DNA from: Neodiprion pinetum
Lineage: Eukaryota > Arthropoda > Insecta > Hymenoptera > Diprionidae
Assembly (NCBI RefSeq): GCF_021155775.2
Contig: NC_060235.2
Coordinates: 23,755,598 to 23,819,597 of the forward strand
DNA: 64,000 bases
Direction of reading: 5' to 3'
This document shows, piece by piece, positions 1 through 14,268 of the stretch (positions are counted from its first letter, which is position 1; each line of letters begins with the position of its first letter). Below the pieces are notes generated by a model. It was not told the origin of the DNA and did not search any database. It saw nothing but the letters and a program-made list of their open reading frames with translations. Position numbers and translations under genes: made by a program.

Positions 1-2296
1 TCGCCTTCTAGACAATCGATAACAACGACATCAAAAGATTCTACCAAACAACTAAGGACACAAAACTCTCGAAATTAAACGTATTTGGAAGTAAAGTAGC
101 ACTTGCACATTTTTCCGTGTAGTGTTTCTGTGATAGAATAATGTTCAACGTAGTTTTCAAAATCAGAAATTTTTCAGTACTCGAATTCTAAGCATCATTA
201 GTACCTCAAATGAGTTCTAATCTGGTTTACTGTTTTCTCCAAAGAATATCAAACACGTATAAGAATTTAAAAACCGTAGACAAACAAGTAACATAATGAT
301 TATACAGAGAACTATTGTAATAATAGTTTGTTTAGAAAATTTAAATGTAGGTCTATTAGTAAAGAATAGGTGCAACTCATTTGACGATCCTATGATTACG
401 AATTATCTATCCATATTTGTGGAATAAATTTAAACTCATCGAAGCTCTTGAATTGCTTGTTCTAAAAAATATCGTCATCTCTGAACTATTATTCACAACA
501 TGAAAATTGAATACATGTGAGTATTAAAATTTTTAAGGTTTTTTTTATCTAGAGTGCTCCTTTTTTCAATTTATTACTTCAGTTGGGGCGAAACTTTGCT
601 GATCGTGAGTCTATTGATTCGTCTACTAGCGCTCATGTTTCTCGAACTTGATTAATATGCATCGTCGAAAATGTCGGAGATAACGATCACCTATAAATAT
701 TGAGTAAATCATAGATATCCAGGCTTGACACTTGACGTCCACAAATCAATCAGAACTCTAGTAGGTCTCTTCCTGTAGCCGTTTGTCAGTGAGGTTTCAG
801 TGTGTAAGTTGGTCTGCAGATGATTTTAAATTGAACCTGGTACTAGCCTATTAAAGCCAGATCGGATAGTTGGAAGTTAATGACTAAGCAAGTACTTGTT
901 TCCATCATCCACCCATTATCCTTTCATCCACTGTTAGAATCGAATGACTCAAGCCGGAGTTGTGAAAATGTACTTTGATTCTTAGCAACAGTAAAAAGTT
1001 TCGTACAGCAATGTAATTAAACAGTGGTAAAGCACTGCGGTGCTGTGACAGGGACACATGATTTCAATAAGATTACCGTAATAACATTTCATAAAATTAG
1101 TTGAAAAAGTAAAAAATACATGTTAATTTGATTCTTTAAATATCATTTGTTTTTGACGACAGCATATCACTGAGACAGATGATTATTTGAGTCCGCCAAT
1201 TTTTTTTTTTTGTGATAAAAAATATCCTAATCGCGGGTGGCGAAACAATTATCTCGTTCCTTCGAAATTAGTAATTGTGAATGAAATATGGATTTGAATC
1301 AAACACGTTATTAAATTCCCGTAAATGATTTATTCTAGTAATTTTGTGGAAAAAATGCTAGGGTATTATCGATATATAATAAAAATATTATCGTTCGATC
1401 CATTCCAGCATTTATATAAATATATTTGAAAAAAAACGCTTTGGGATATAGTTTTGCTTTGATCAAAGTAAGTCAAGAAAGATTTTTGAATCGAAACTGA
1501 GATTCAAATTTAAAACCCTTTTAATTTGAGCGAGAATTATTATCCGTGTATATTTATGTTGTCGAAGAAAATTATACCCAGAAAAATAGCAATTAATAAC
1601 AAATTGTACGACTTTCAAACTGAACCAAATAGTACGTTTTTGTTTCGTGGTTATGTCTTTTTCCAGGATTCAATCCTTTTTTATTGGAGGAAAAAAAAAC
1701 AAGCCGTACCTACTGCACAGCATTCTCGCCTTTCCGTGGATCGTGTTAAATGCTAATGAAACGAGTACCGTTGTGTTTGATTAATAGTGCCAATTGGGCA
1801 TTGTACACTAAACATGGACACCGTGCTCGTTTGGGTAAAATAGGAAGTACAATGGACAAGTGTTAATTTGGAAAGTATCCATTTCGGAACACCTCGTTGA
1901 CTTTAACGACCTGGATTGCAAGCTAACATTGAATATTTTTTTATTATGCCGTCACCAAAATAAAAGCTGACAAGATCACTACATAATTGTCAATGCCCTG
2001 TTGCAATTTAGTATAGCATAGCGTGTTACGATACATAAAAATTGAATGTGAAATATCCAAGTGAGATGAAAGCAAGTTTTAATCAGAAAATTAATTTAAC
2101 GAGTAAAATCAATTAAAAGTCTGCTACTAAACTGCCTTCGGCGTTTTCTTCGTCTGAAAATTATCGCTCACACGAGTCGACGCGCGATGTGCGAAACAAT
2201 ATGGAACGAAGGTTGAAAAAAATAATTAAGCAAATGGATGTTTCACGAAATTGAAGTCACTCTGGTCTGACTGCTTCCATGTAGTAGCTTCATAAA
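1..2296. other. AT-rich 5' flank of otopetrin gene 1, no gene seen
   Basis: I see no convincing coding exon on either strand; open frames are short and have no splice context. The last 130 bases, from about 2165, are richer in CpG and lead directly into the first coding exon, so the promoter and 5' leader of the otopetrin gene should lie here. No clear TATA box is visible close to the start. Confidence 0.4.
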
Positions 2297-2373
2297 ATGT
2301 CTCCCCCTAATGAGGATAATGCGAAAGGGAAGAAACGAAGAGCTGAGTCGCGATACTGTTTATCCAAACAAAG
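2297..2373 (+). CDS. First coding exon of otopetrin gene 1
   Basis: The ATG at 2297 opens a 25-codon exon (MSPPNEDNAKGKKRRAES...) that ends in AG before gtgagc at 2374. Its two-base overhang joins the single C at 4425 to make AGC (Ser). The basic patch KGKKRR would lie in the cytosolic tail. The exon is too short to be found by ORF length alone; the assignment rests on phase, a good donor and a good start context. Another unseen upstream exon could replace it in other transcripts. Confidence 0.6.
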
Positions 2374-5300
2374 GTGAGCCTTGTCAGACGCGTGTATCGT
2401 CGCCTCAGGAACACGCGAGCTGTTTCCTTAATTCTGACGATCAGTTTTCGCAATATTGCGAATTAGTTGAACAGCATTTTCCGGGTGTTGTGTCGTAAAC
2501 GGCAACGATCCGACCCTCACGGCATGGCAGTGGCTATCGATTACTTCAAATTAAACTTCAAACGCTCCGCGGTTTGCTTAAAAGGAGTTTCACTCGTTCG
2601 CCTGTATTTATAACGTGGTTGTAGTACAATATAGTTGTGTAGAACAATCCCCCGAAATTAGGGAGAACATTATAGCAAAGCGTGACAAATCCCCTACGGA
2701 GATATCCGAAGAGCTTAGTTTACGGCCAAGTGTCCACCGAGTAAGAACTACCTTGGAAAACGGTTCTCGAGAACAGAGACGATCCCTTGTAACGACACTT
2801 CGGTTTAAGTGCACTACGGTGAAATTGTGGTAATGAAACGGCGTAGAAAAATCGAGTAAGCAACAAAAGTAATTTCTGTTATCCTTGTTTCGCTCTTTAT
2901 TTATTTTTTTTTTTTTTAACACCGATTCACATCTTTTCATGTTTTTTTAATTTCTAACTCAAGAGGAAACTAACTCCATTAGAACAAAAAAAAATTTTTT
3001 CTTCAATATACCAAAAACTTTTATCGCGAGAATCCTGAACGAGAGGTTGTTCTAAATGTTTCCAGGTTTATTGTTAATATGAAAAGAATCAGTTCGGTAT
3101 GAATAATTGTAAAAGAAATGCTTTTTGGAACATTAGGTTTATTTTGAAGAACCGCATGTCTTACCAATTTTATTTGGAAACAGCTCTGATTCATCGTGAT
3201 TGCTAAAAAATTTGTAACTACCGCTGATTCAGAATTGAATTGACAACTGATGAGACAAGAAAATTTGTTTCAGCCAATTCATAGAAGGTACAAAACTGCT
3301 ATTACAAAAAAAAAACTATCTCACAAATTTTCATCAGACCAACTGCGATTTACAGAGCTTAAGAAATACTGAAAACGTGACTTTCAGTTTTTTTAAAAAT
3401 TGTAATTATGGAGCGACATGCCCCCACACATCTTTACACCATTTATATGCTATTGTGATCTACTTTTGTTGTTTGTCTTATTTATTCTCAGACGTATATT
3501 TTTTATGATTTAATACCAAAATTATTCAAATAAGATTTAATTTATTTGTAACAGTTTTTCCGACACTTCTAAAAATCATTGATATTCATGTTTTTAGAGT
3601 GTATAGCATTATTTTAATTGATTTTCACTGTATGATGTTGGAGCTTATATTTGCAGGTGAATCCCACAAAAATGTAATTCGAAGTGCGGCACATTAACAG
3701 AATAGGGTAATAAAAAAGATAGTCAGCGTTCTAAACACTCTCAAAATCTCAATCTCAGTGGTATTGTAAAGTGTGGGAAGAATTGTCTACAAAGATTAGC
3801 GGAGGAATTTTTTGGCAAAAATCAATGAAACGTTATTAAATTGATTTTGGTTTTGAACTATTCAAAATCGTAAATATACAAATAAACTAGGAAGAACACA
3901 AAAAAAAAAAATAGCGAATTAACACCGATTATTAGTGTATAGATGTGTAGAGATATCTCATCCCTCAGATTTGATTTTTTCAAAAAAAAACTGATAAGCA
4001 CGTGTTCAGCATGTTTTTCGCTCTTCAAATTACAATTGATCCGATGAAAACTTATGAAAATCATTGAAACATACATGTGATAATAAAACCAAATGTATTT
4101 TTTCATTATTCGTGACAAAGATCGCGCTATATTTGAATACATTTGATTTCTTCTACTGCAAATGTATGAAATTTGAGTAACAAGAACTCCTTTACCTCCT
4201 TTAAACATTTAATGTCCCCAGTTTGACCCACTACAAACTTTTTTTCACCCATAAAAAATACGTAGGCATCTCTTAGATTTTTATGAAGACAAGCGTATTA
4301 AATAATGAACAAAATCGTCGGGGGCCACCAGGAGACCTTTCTTTTTAGGATATAAAAAAACGAAACAATGAATTCAATTCAATTTGTTCAAAGTTTGATA
4401 ATGTGAAATTCTCTGTCCATCCAGCTGGCCCGGACTTCCTGCGGCTTTGCCGTCGCCCGCGTCTCCGTCAGCAGTGATCGTCTCCCCGGAGACCCTGTCA
4501 CGTCACAGCAGTAGCTCACCTTCCCGAGTTCATCGGCCACAACAATTCGCCCTGGCCATCCCCTGTCCCAGAGAACCCATTGCTGCTGTTTGTTACCCGG
4601 GCCCGGCTTACCTAGAAGTCAGTGATGACAAAAATTGGAAGCACCTCGGCGCGTGAGTAAAACATATTTTACGTGTGTGATTGTCGAGCGGATTTAGGTG
4701 CTCCGAATTCCGTTTGTTTCTAGGTGTTACTCCTCTAGGTATACGTAGAGTACAAAAGACTGTCTCAAGTTTGGTCAAAACTGTAAAAGAATTTTATTTC
4801 GACTTATGCATTTCACAGTTAATACTGCGATGAATAACAGCAAATGCGACGGAATGATACTTCTAATATGCACCATGATAATCTAGCCTAACGAACGTTA
4901 AAATGAAGCTTAATCCTACTTCAGTTGACCGTGACCACTTACAGTTTGCGAGAACTATTATTAATGTTTCACTTGCCATGAGTAAGCATGGGATTTTCGA
5001 AATCCATATTGTAAATTATAAATTTGTTTCCATGACTCGTTGATCCCAATACGTGTCAAGTTCGACTCACCGCGTAATCCGTAATGATAAGATTCCATGG
5101 TCAGAGCCTGAATTCCAGTGGATGTGTGCGTTTGATGATCTTGTTTATGATGTCACAGCGATGCTTTGGCGACCACCTTGAGTGCGCTCTACGGGAAGCT
5201 GCTTGTGGTTATGGGTATTGCCTTTCCTATGGCGGAGGTGATCTCCACCTACATTCCGCCATCTTTTTACGAAGCTTTCTACCTTTACCTATACTTCGGC

Positions 5301-8300
5301 AGTATGGTCTTCTTGCTGTACATGTACGCCATGTTGTTGAGGGACAATAAACCAAAACCAAGTGCGTACGGAATCCCCTGCAAATAATCATAATTTTCCA
5401 AACGTGTCCAGAAGAGAAATTTTTCCAAGTTCCATAATTCTTTATCAATACAGAAAAACAGCAGAAGGACGACTGTGATTTGGATAGCTCACAATCTTCA
5501 AGTGGCGCTGGAGGAGGCTGTGATATACAGGACACGGGATGTCCTCACGTGGCGGTTGTTAAGCCAAGCCAACACTACGGTAGCTTTTACTTGAGGATGG
5601 GTGCCGTGGCTTTTGGTATAGGGTCCATGATTTATTCCGGGTTAGAGTTTGGCCAGTACTTTGAACTTGAGAGAGACACCAAGTGCCACAACATTATGCT
5701 GGCCTTGACTCCTGCCACTAGGATGGCGTTCATCTTCATCCAAATGTACTTCATCTTTCTCAACAACGAGGTAAGCGACCATCCAACCCATTCAACATCC
5801 AAAGTGGAGAAAATTGGATTTACGATGTACATTCATCATCTTTGGTCATGCGAATAACCTCAACCTATCCGCTAAATCATATCATCAATCGATATATTTT
5901 AGAAATCCATACTTTCCTTCAACGCGAGATGTTCCAATAAATGGAATACTCTTAATTGAGAACACTGAGTATGAACCCCACAATTATTAGGTCTGCCTGG
6001 TCATAAAAAATGGCATAATCAAGCTCGCAAAACATAAACTAACATCGTTCCTGTTTCGGATAGTAATTTAAAGACCATACCGACGTGCCTGTATCGATTT
6101 CCCGAACCGTAGAGTCGTGCTTGAAATAACGTAGTTTCGAGTAACTTTTTCGACCCCTGCGCGTAACGGTTCCTGGCGATGAAAATTGGGGTCTGCAGAG
6201 AGGATTATTAACGACTACGAAGGGATGAAAGTGGCGGACACTCTATCGCGAAGGGTAAAAGTAGAGGGAACTCCGGAAGCGGATGTTGCTCGGTGTTCTG
6301 CTGGAAGAGATAATTTGTGGTGGGGTCCACGCGTTGCAGGGATGAGGAAAACGGCAGGAATTAATGAGACAGAATGAATCGGTTGACGAATTTTACACAG
6401 ATTCGTGCATCTGCGTGCACAACTCGTACAGAATTTTGTGGTTCTTCGATTGTAATCGGATAATCCTCCTCATTTTTCAATCGCAAATATTTAGAATATT
6501 CACCATCACCGCAGGGCTGAAACGAATTCGTTGCACTCGCGAGAGATTGAGAAACCTTTCCCCGCATGCTTGTTGTTACCAATGCATAATAATACGACGA
6601 CCCGAATGTCTGGGGCTTCTAGCAAATGAAGGTCTACCGACACCGCATCGTCGCCCGATTCGGTCTCATGCATATGATTGGCACGAATCTTTCGGTCTGG
6701 CTTAACGTACTGGTTCAAGAGACAAAACATGAGATCCTTACATTTTACGACCCGGAAAACAATTCGCTTCGAATATCGCACCGACTTGGTAAGCACTCTC
6801 AGAGTTGCCTACTCATTGTAGACAATGGTCCTTCATGAGATATGAAAAAAGTGAGTTTTGTAGCCTTTCCGTATCCGCATTGCATAACTTTAATTCGGGC
6901 TTATCTGTAGGTAGCAAAGGCGGTCTTCATCATTCCGGCTATAATCATGGACACGGCCACGGTAGACATCACCAAGACCTCCACGCAAACGAACACACGA
7001 GAATTCCGCGAGGACTGAAAGGTCCTCACCACATGTTCGAGTGCAGGCGTACCAATATTATGGGATCCCTGGTGCAGGACGCTAGTCCCTTTTTATTCCC
7101 CTGCACCATAGAGTACAGCCTTATTTGCGCGGCTATTTTATACGTCATGTGGAAAAACATATCAAAAGCTGGTATTACGCAGCCTACAACTCCTCCTGGA
7201 TCTCGACACCAGGCACAGCACGCTTATAGGTACATCTTTCATCAAATTAATCGTAACATTCATAGCTGTTATATAGGAATTCTACTGCCATGAAAGAAAA
7301 CAGCTCGCTACTTAATCTGCAGACTTTTCCGATCGAGGATGCATTCGGTGTACAGTCCAGTCAAAACGATAAGCAGGGGAAAAATTATAAAATGAAAACT
7401 GAACAGGTGCAACTGCGGCATCAAGTTGAATTACATTGAAAAAAAATCGTCTTCGCAATATGCAGATGCGAAAAAGAATGGACTAAGTTATCAACAATTT
7501 TTTCTATCATTTGGTTTAGCGGGATCGTCAAGAAATCACTTAACCCTAAACTTAACATGTAAAATAATTAGGTACAGATTTTACGTACTAAGTCAACGCT
7601 TTATTTCAAAATATATCATTATTATCAGAAGTCTGTTTTAAGCGATCTAAGTAAAGTTCCTTTATGGTTCAGCAGAGTGTTTAACCGTCGAACTATCTTC
7701 TTGCAGAAGGTCACCCCATCACTACAGCGTGGATTGTGCCGGAGCACACAAGGGTCTCTTCGTTGGTATCCTGATACTCGTACTGACGATCATCTCGCTG
7801 ATCCTATTCTTCGTTCTAATATCACGGCCCGAACTTGTGAGTCTTGCCGTGACGGAAGTGAACGTCTGCGAGTTGACCCTCTACGGGATGTCGACGATGG
7901 CCACTTTGGTCGGGATGTTTCAAATGCGGAAGCTGCGCTACGACGGCGGGCGAAACCTCGAATTGGACAACATCCTGCTCGTTGCGGCTCAAACGGGGAT
8001 GTTTATTTACTCGACGTTCACCATAATCGGGGGTCACTTCACCATCGAAAAGCACACGGTGTTGGTCCTTATCACAGCGCTGGCGAGCGTCGTCCAGACT
8101 ACGTGCCAGACCATCTTCATCCTTGACGCCTCGAGGCGATCGGTCGCAACTCCGGGCCAGATACGGCGGAAACCGGGCCGAGAAATCGTTACTTTTCTCC
8201 TGGTAACAAACCTCGCGATGTGGGCGATAAACACCCTGGAAAAATCCCGTGCCGAGTCCCATCCTGTTCAGCTCAATTTCTACGGTTTGTGGGCCTGGAC

Positions 8301-8412
8301 CATCATCACTCACGTCTCTATGCCGCTGGCTATCTTTTATCGATTCCACAGTACCGTCTGCCTCTGCGAGGTGTGGAAAAGGGCTTACAAAGTGAAGCCG
8401 ACTTACATGTGA
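2297..8412 (+). CDS. Otopetrin-family proton channel (gene 1), seven coding exons
   Basis: Predicted twelve-TM plasma-membrane proton channel of the otopetrin family (closest in kind to insect OtopL proteins), moving H+ into the cell down its gradient. Coding exons: 2297-2373, 4425-4652, 5159-5361, 5454-5770, 6623-6788, 6911-7229 and 7707-8412. All have GT/AG borders and matching phases (2,2,1,0,1,2), giving 2016 nt or 671 residues. The N-terminus is basic then Pro/Ser-rich and lacks a signal peptide, as expected for a cytosolic end. TM1-TM2 are near residues 112-162 (LYGKLLVVMGIAFPMAEV), TM3-TM4 near 211-271 (GSMIYSGLEFGQYF), TM5 near 285-306 (VARFGLMHMIGTNLSVW), TM6 near 391-412, and TM7-TM12 are in the last exon, which ends with the family-typical PVQLNFYG and FYRFHSTVCLCEVWK stretches. 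The start ATG at 2297 has AAA upstream and is the only ATG seen whose exon leaves the needed two-base overhang (AG|C). The body is near certain; exon 1 is inferred from phase and splice fit. Confidence 0.92.
2374..4424 (+). other. Intron 1 of otopetrin gene 1
   Basis: A 2 kb AT-rich intron with donor gtgagc and acceptor tccag. It contains poly(A) and poly(T) runs and, at 2615-2833, a short open frame with a helix-turn-helix-like stretch that may be a transposase remnant. I see nothing else in it. Confidence 0.5.
2615..2833 (+). pseudogene. Possible transposase HTH remnant in intron 1
   Basis: A 72-codon open frame contains the stretch AKRDKSPTEISEELSLRPS followed by VHRVRTTLE. This resembles the 'K-S-P-x-E-I-S-x-E-L-x-x-x-x-S-V-x-R-V' helix-turn-helix pattern of Tc1/mariner-like transposase N-termini. 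There is no catalytic domain nearby and I could not find terminal inverted repeats around it. It could be chance; confidence is low. Confidence 0.2.
6911..7229 (+). CDS. Otopetrin gene 1 exon with His-rich linker and TM6
   Basis: Sixth coding exon of gene 1. Residues 332-375 of the protein form a hydrophilic linker with eleven histidines in about 35 residues (HH at 337, H-G-H-G-H at 343-347, HH at 350 and 370), followed by CRRTNIMGSLVQDASPFLFP and TM6. In otopetrins of known structure the TM5-TM6 linker is extracellular, so this cluster would face outside. In gene 2 the same position is threonine-rich instead. The exon border phases are 1 at the start and 2 at the end; gene 2 lacks the downstream intron. 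Confidence 0.9.
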
Positions 8413-9060
8413 CCTAGGGACACTCAGGGTGCTGCAAGCACGTTCGCCAAGCGCCCTAAAAATCTCCCCATCAATCTCGACGCCATTGCTGAAAACGATG
8501 CGGCGTATTTTATCTAAGAGCCGAATGCCGGAGTTCCCTGTAGTTGAGAAGGAACCCTTTAACGAGTCTAGACTTCTCTCGAAAAATTGCACTACTTGTT
8601 TCTTTGGTTTTTACTGTTGTGTGTTATGTCGTTCGTTTCGACGTACCCACGTGACTCACCAGTTGACAACCGAAATGCGGCACCAATCTACACCGTTAAA
8701 TGATTCCTGTTTTTCACCGCGTTCGTAAGCGAAAGCACCACACATGAGTCCTGAATAATGTTACGACAAAACTTTTTAATCCAAACACACAGAATGTACC
8801 CGTTCGATTATACCATCCAAAAATTCTCTCGTGAACTTCCGTCTTCCATTGTGGTACAAACTAAAAAACCTTCACAATCTTTAAAATAATAATTCAAAAA
8901 TATTGCACAAATATGCCAGCCTATTGAAAGCCAGAAATTATAATCGTTTAATACAAATATCGTGCTATATATACATAGGCATAACTGATCCAATTTTCCC
9001 GTTCGCGTTATGTTTATCATTATCATGTGAAAACGGCACTTGGTGTCATTGGACAATAAA
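8413..9060 (+). other. Candidate 3' UTR of otopetrin gene 1
   Basis: Sequence after the stop codon TGA at 8410-8412. The first clear AATAAA is at 9055-9060 (within ggacaataaaagg), and a second is at 9276-9281. Either could end the transcript. No other coding signal is visible. Confidence 0.4.
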
Positions 9061-10731
9061 AGGTATTCACCTTAAAATCATCAACAATTATTCGAATTCA
9101 GTTTCAATCATACTCATGCAACTCTTGAGTATACCTTGTCCCGGAGACGTGTACAATGTTTTCGTAGTCTGCAGAGGTAGATAGACTAGTTTTCGAAGCA
9201 CGGACCGAACGGAACGTAAAATTTGTTCACGTCCACTTTTTGAATCCACATGTAAAAATTGAAATAGGCGAAGGGAATAAAAATTACAAGTAAAGTAACC
9301 ATAGTACAATAGTCCGTAATCATTCATATCATATACAATATACGATGTAGTACCTACCTTGTAATCAAAATTCGTATCACTGTCCGCGAAGGGGATCAAC
9401 TTGAGATATAAATAAAATGAAATGAATTTAAATTTTATGAATGAATAATACTCAAATTTTATGCTCAAATAAAACATATGTTAGAGACACAACGCTATTA
9501 TATATATAGAGAGAGAGATTTGCCGTTAGCTACACATGTAAGTGTCTCCTTACGCGTACTTGCGTAAAAAATAATAGTATTATATACCGATAAACAATAG
9601 TTTAAGAATTTAAGTAAGGACAATAGAAATAATATATCTATACTAGCTTAGCGACGGTTGCAATGAATTATGTGTAATAGGAGTTATCCGTTTGATTTCA
9701 GTCACACTTTAAAGAGTCACGGTACCGCCAAACCATCGTAATCTAGAAACACTTGTTTCAATTTAGCTATTTATTTAAACAAAAATTCATAGTTCCAAGT
9801 ACCTACATTTTGGATACGAATTTGAAGAATAAAACGGAACTACTCGGAATTGATGGTAATTTCATTGGGAAAAAGTATAGGTGTCAAATTAAAAAAAGAA
9901 ACGACTATTTATCATCATCATTATTATTAAAAATATTATCATCATCATTTTTCCTATTTTCGTTTATTCGGATATTTTCGTTTTTCAAATAAGTCTTTGT
10001 TCGTGACATATTTTAAGTCGGGAATTTTTGAGAAACCGTAACTTTAAAAATTTGGAAATTACAGAACTCCGGGTAGAGGCTTCTGTTTATTGAAACCGCA
10101 GTAGAATATCGTTTAATGATTTTTCAACCAATTGACTCCAAAACGCGGCTGATTTCGAATGGATTACCCTAATAACGAACGTACGATAAAATTGATACCG
10201 GTCAATAGATCCGTGGCAACGTTCATACATATATAAAATGTAAAATATCTCATTGATAATAAGCTTAAGATTTTTGTAAATACGGCGAGAACAGAAGAAA
10301 GGAATAAGAAACTCTAAATGTTTAGAATAGTCGTGTCGACCATGTTTCTATATCTACGATATGTTACGATACGTTAATATTGTGTTGTTCTATTATAATA
10401 TTTATTGTATTATTATTACACGATCCATACCATATAGCTGCATTCTACCTCTGCGCAATCATATCGCACTGTATTTGGAAAGCCTCGCATACCGTGTCAA
10501 TGATTGGAATCAAATTGACCATGTACACTGTTGGTAGACGTTTCTTTTTTGACTTGTCTTTATTCTATACTTAGAGCGTCTGTCACAGCCTTCGGATAGG
10601 CTTAAAAGTATTTGAAAACACAGTTTGCTGTACTGTGTAAAAGTTAATCCAGACAGCGCTATAATATATAGAGCAAGAATCGTAGATAGACGTACAAGGT
10701 GTTCGACGTAGGTGGTCCTAGGTCATACCAA

Positions 10732-10762
<31 letters not shown>

Positions 10763-13700
10763 TCAGAGAGGCAATTTCGCAGTTCCTCATGATCAGATGA
10801 AACATCGTTAACTGTACATGGCAACTGATTTCTAAAGTCACTATCCGTAGAATTATTTCGATGGTAAACTCACTTGTGGTCTCCCTAACAAAAAAAAAAA
10901 AAAAAAATTAAACATGTCTGGGTTTGTCCGTTTCGAAAGAAGTACACCTATTAGTGGATACTTTGATTTTTCAAACGTCTTGACGCAGTGCATTGTTAAG
11001 TGAAAAAAAATGTCGCAGGAAAGGAATATTTTTTGTTTGTGTGGAATGTTGCATTGTATTTTATTTCTTCTATTATTCTGGTTCTCGGTAACATGTTACT
11101 GCGGTTTTGAGAGGTAAATAATGTTCGGGGAGCTTAAAGTGTTGAACAAATTATATTAAATTGCTTTTTTATTTCCTTTTTTTTTTAAATAATATACAGC
11201 AATACTAATCAAAAATCATGAATGCTTGACGCAAGCCATATTATTTTTATTCGGTCAACAAACAGTCTAATTTATAATGGAAATTAGATTTTTTAAATAT
11301 TCTTTTGGTTTTTGCAACCTCAGTTTCGTAACCACTAGCAACACCAGGACTATATTCGTGGAACAATCTGTACCTAGGAACGAATGCGATTAAGGGTCGA
11401 TGATTAATTAATAGTGTCTGGCAACCTGGTAAACTCAAAAATTTTGAACAATCTTAACTTTTAACTCAAATCTAAAACAAAGATCCGTTTTCACGCTTTT
11501 AAAAAGGTCTATAAAAATGTCGAAAATGACTCAGAAGCTTTTTGATGCGCAGATAGAGCAAAATACTGGCCGTCGAAATAAAATTTTTTACCAAGTTCAA
11601 ACCCCTTAAAGAGAAAAAGTAAATACAAAATCAGTCATTTTTAAATGTAATCAATTATTTATCCTCCGAAGTATTTTGATAACATCTTCACCACAACGTA
11701 ACAGCTATTTTAAACACAGACTAAAAAAATGAAAAGTACCTGATAGTGTTGAAGGCATTATTAACAAAGTCTATTTATCAGTCAATAATGCCTCAAAAAT
11801 AAACTGAATAGAAAAAAGAGTGTCAACTCAGATCTCTCCCTCACCATATCACAGTAAGCGATTACATCGAACTCTCCTTGTATAATTATGTACAAATAAT
11901 TGAACAACTAATGAATGTACTAATAACATTAGAGGGTTCAAATCTGGTGGACAATCTTTTATTTTGATGACTAATCAAAGCAAAAACGCTTCTGGGACAT
12001 TTTTGACCTGTAGACCGACCGTAGTAGCGTAGTTCGCATTTACGAGCATGCCAGTGGTCAATGATTTCAATCATAGCAAATATGATCTAGGTATAATATA
12101 ATTTCACACTAACTAAAGAATACCAAGTTTTTTTAACATTAGATTTGATCTATGCACCGTACAACCTACGACGAAACTTCATCGTCTATAATTGGAGAAA
12201 AACAATGTTCAAACGCTTTCAAATTTTCAATTACATCTCGTTGAAATGAAATTTGGTCGGTAAGAAGGGCCCAAAAAAAAAAAAAAATGTATTTCTTCGA
12301 CAAGTTGACCACAAACCGCGTTTGATGCCGCAGCAGCAAAGCAAAGCTTTCGCTCGAAAAATCCGAAACCTTCAGGAAATTTTGAAATGCCAGATCACTA
12401 TAAGTACCGTGAAATCAATCAAACAAATATATTTGAATTAAAGTACAAATTATGCCTCAATTACGATCTTTGAATTATATATACTTACAGCTTTGATCAC
12501 GTTTTCCGATAAATTTTAATCGCTTTCATAATTGTAGTTATAAATTGAAAAATTATGAAGATGGGTATTATTCTTGCCGACAGTAACGATCGTCGCAAGA
12601 AATTTTACGCATAGACTAAAGACAAAAATGTATAACTACCTAACCTATTGCTATATAACTCTAGCCCTTACTTATTGTAAAGAAATAAGTGAATTAAGGG
12701 ATTCCTAAAATACGGCACGATTAGACCCTCATTCGGCACGGATAACTACGTCGAATTCACGCCGCATGAATATAATATCGATCGCCATGAATTGTACGAA
12801 TGACGAGTAATATCTCTATGCTATAATTTTCTATGTCACATACTGTAGTTCCTATGCGTACGCAATGTTTGTACTCTTATACTCTTTGTACACTATTTGT
12901 ACCTTGCGACGCAATACACTCAGTCGTCCGCAATAACATCGTGATCGTATTCCAATACCCCATGTCTTTATAGCTGTGACTCGCCATTGTTATGCGGTTA
13001 CTCGATGTAACTAGCAATAACATCTTAACAATCACCTGAAAAGAAGCACGCAAATAACGCAACGTTAAAATTGCGAACTAGCGTCAAAAGACGGGAGAAA
13101 TCAATTTCACGTTCTTCTTGTCCAAACTTCAAGCGTTGTTAAAGTGAAACTTTTGTTTACGAAGAGACACGCTATCAATTCGACCGACGTTATACGGACC
13201 ACTTACATTTATAAACACTCGCGTGACTCGAGCTCGCAGTTACTGCTAATTGCAAGGATTTAACTCTGCGTGTATCTACGTGATCTTACAGGAACAACTC
13301 GAGTCTACAAACGTTTCATCTTCTATACTGCAATGGTTTCGTTCTCATCCCTCAAATGGTATTAAAGCTTTCGACAACTGATTGTCAGGAAAGTAGTCGC
13401 CGAGGCCATGATCTTCGATCACAAAGTGACTAATCATCGCTTAAGATTTGTAAGTTTTTAACTCAGTTATTATCTATGCCTTGTCATTAACTCAGCGAAA
13501 AGCCGCTTACGGTTTATACGAATTTTTTTTAACGAAAATTGACAACAATTTTTTGAGAAAACCCCGATTTGCAAATCAGTTTCTCTGAAATGGTAAATAC
13601 AGTCAAAAGTGACATACATGTCTCGCAATAAAAAGGCCAAAACAGTCAACATTCGTCACGGCGTCATAAAGTGTTCAAATCGCATATTCTCGTTCGACTG

Positions 13701-14268
13701 TTTTGTGACGATTCAAATAATTGTAAATAAATTTTTGTACAAGTAGTGTCGCTATCACATGACACCCCAAGTGAAATTAGAATCACGGCACATTTGTAAG
13801 AGTCGGCATGTAGTTAACTGGATGGATCAAAATATAAATTGTCTTTATCCGAGGGACTTTGGCTTGAGGTTGAAATCACTGACAAGAAAATCGAATCTAA
13901 TCTAATACCGATGATCGATGATTATCTCGATCTACAAGGAATCGGTCCTGACATATACAACGCATACATCACGAACTGATCAGAGCGTGCAGTACGGTCG
14001 ATAGTTGATTAAATTGTTGTTGAAAAAGCAACCGCTCAGCTAACCGCATTCACTTATTTAAGCATCGCCGATCCTTGAAAGACGCGAATATAGTTTAATA
14101 GCTCAAGCGTCACGCCGCATATTTTAATCTTCTTGCAATGATTGAGTGACCGATATACGTGTAACGTAAGCAATCGCAGAAAGTTCGAAGTTGGGAATTA
14201 ATTGGTAAAGAAAAAGAGCTGTTAGACCTCCGGGGACACCGTGCCAGCGGAGACGGTGACCTACATAC
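9061..14268. other. Intergenic AT-rich stretch
   Basis: About 5 kb with only short, unconvincing open frames. It holds a small GA run near 9510, TCATCA/TTATTA runs near 9915-9960, a 26-base T run at about 10734-10760 and A runs near 10890 and 12272. I see no gene here. Confidence 0.4.

Noticed and set aside
7822..8592. 256-codon minus-strand open frame
   Set aside because: It is the antisense shadow of the large otopetrin gene 1 exon, whose plus-strand frame has clear membrane segments.
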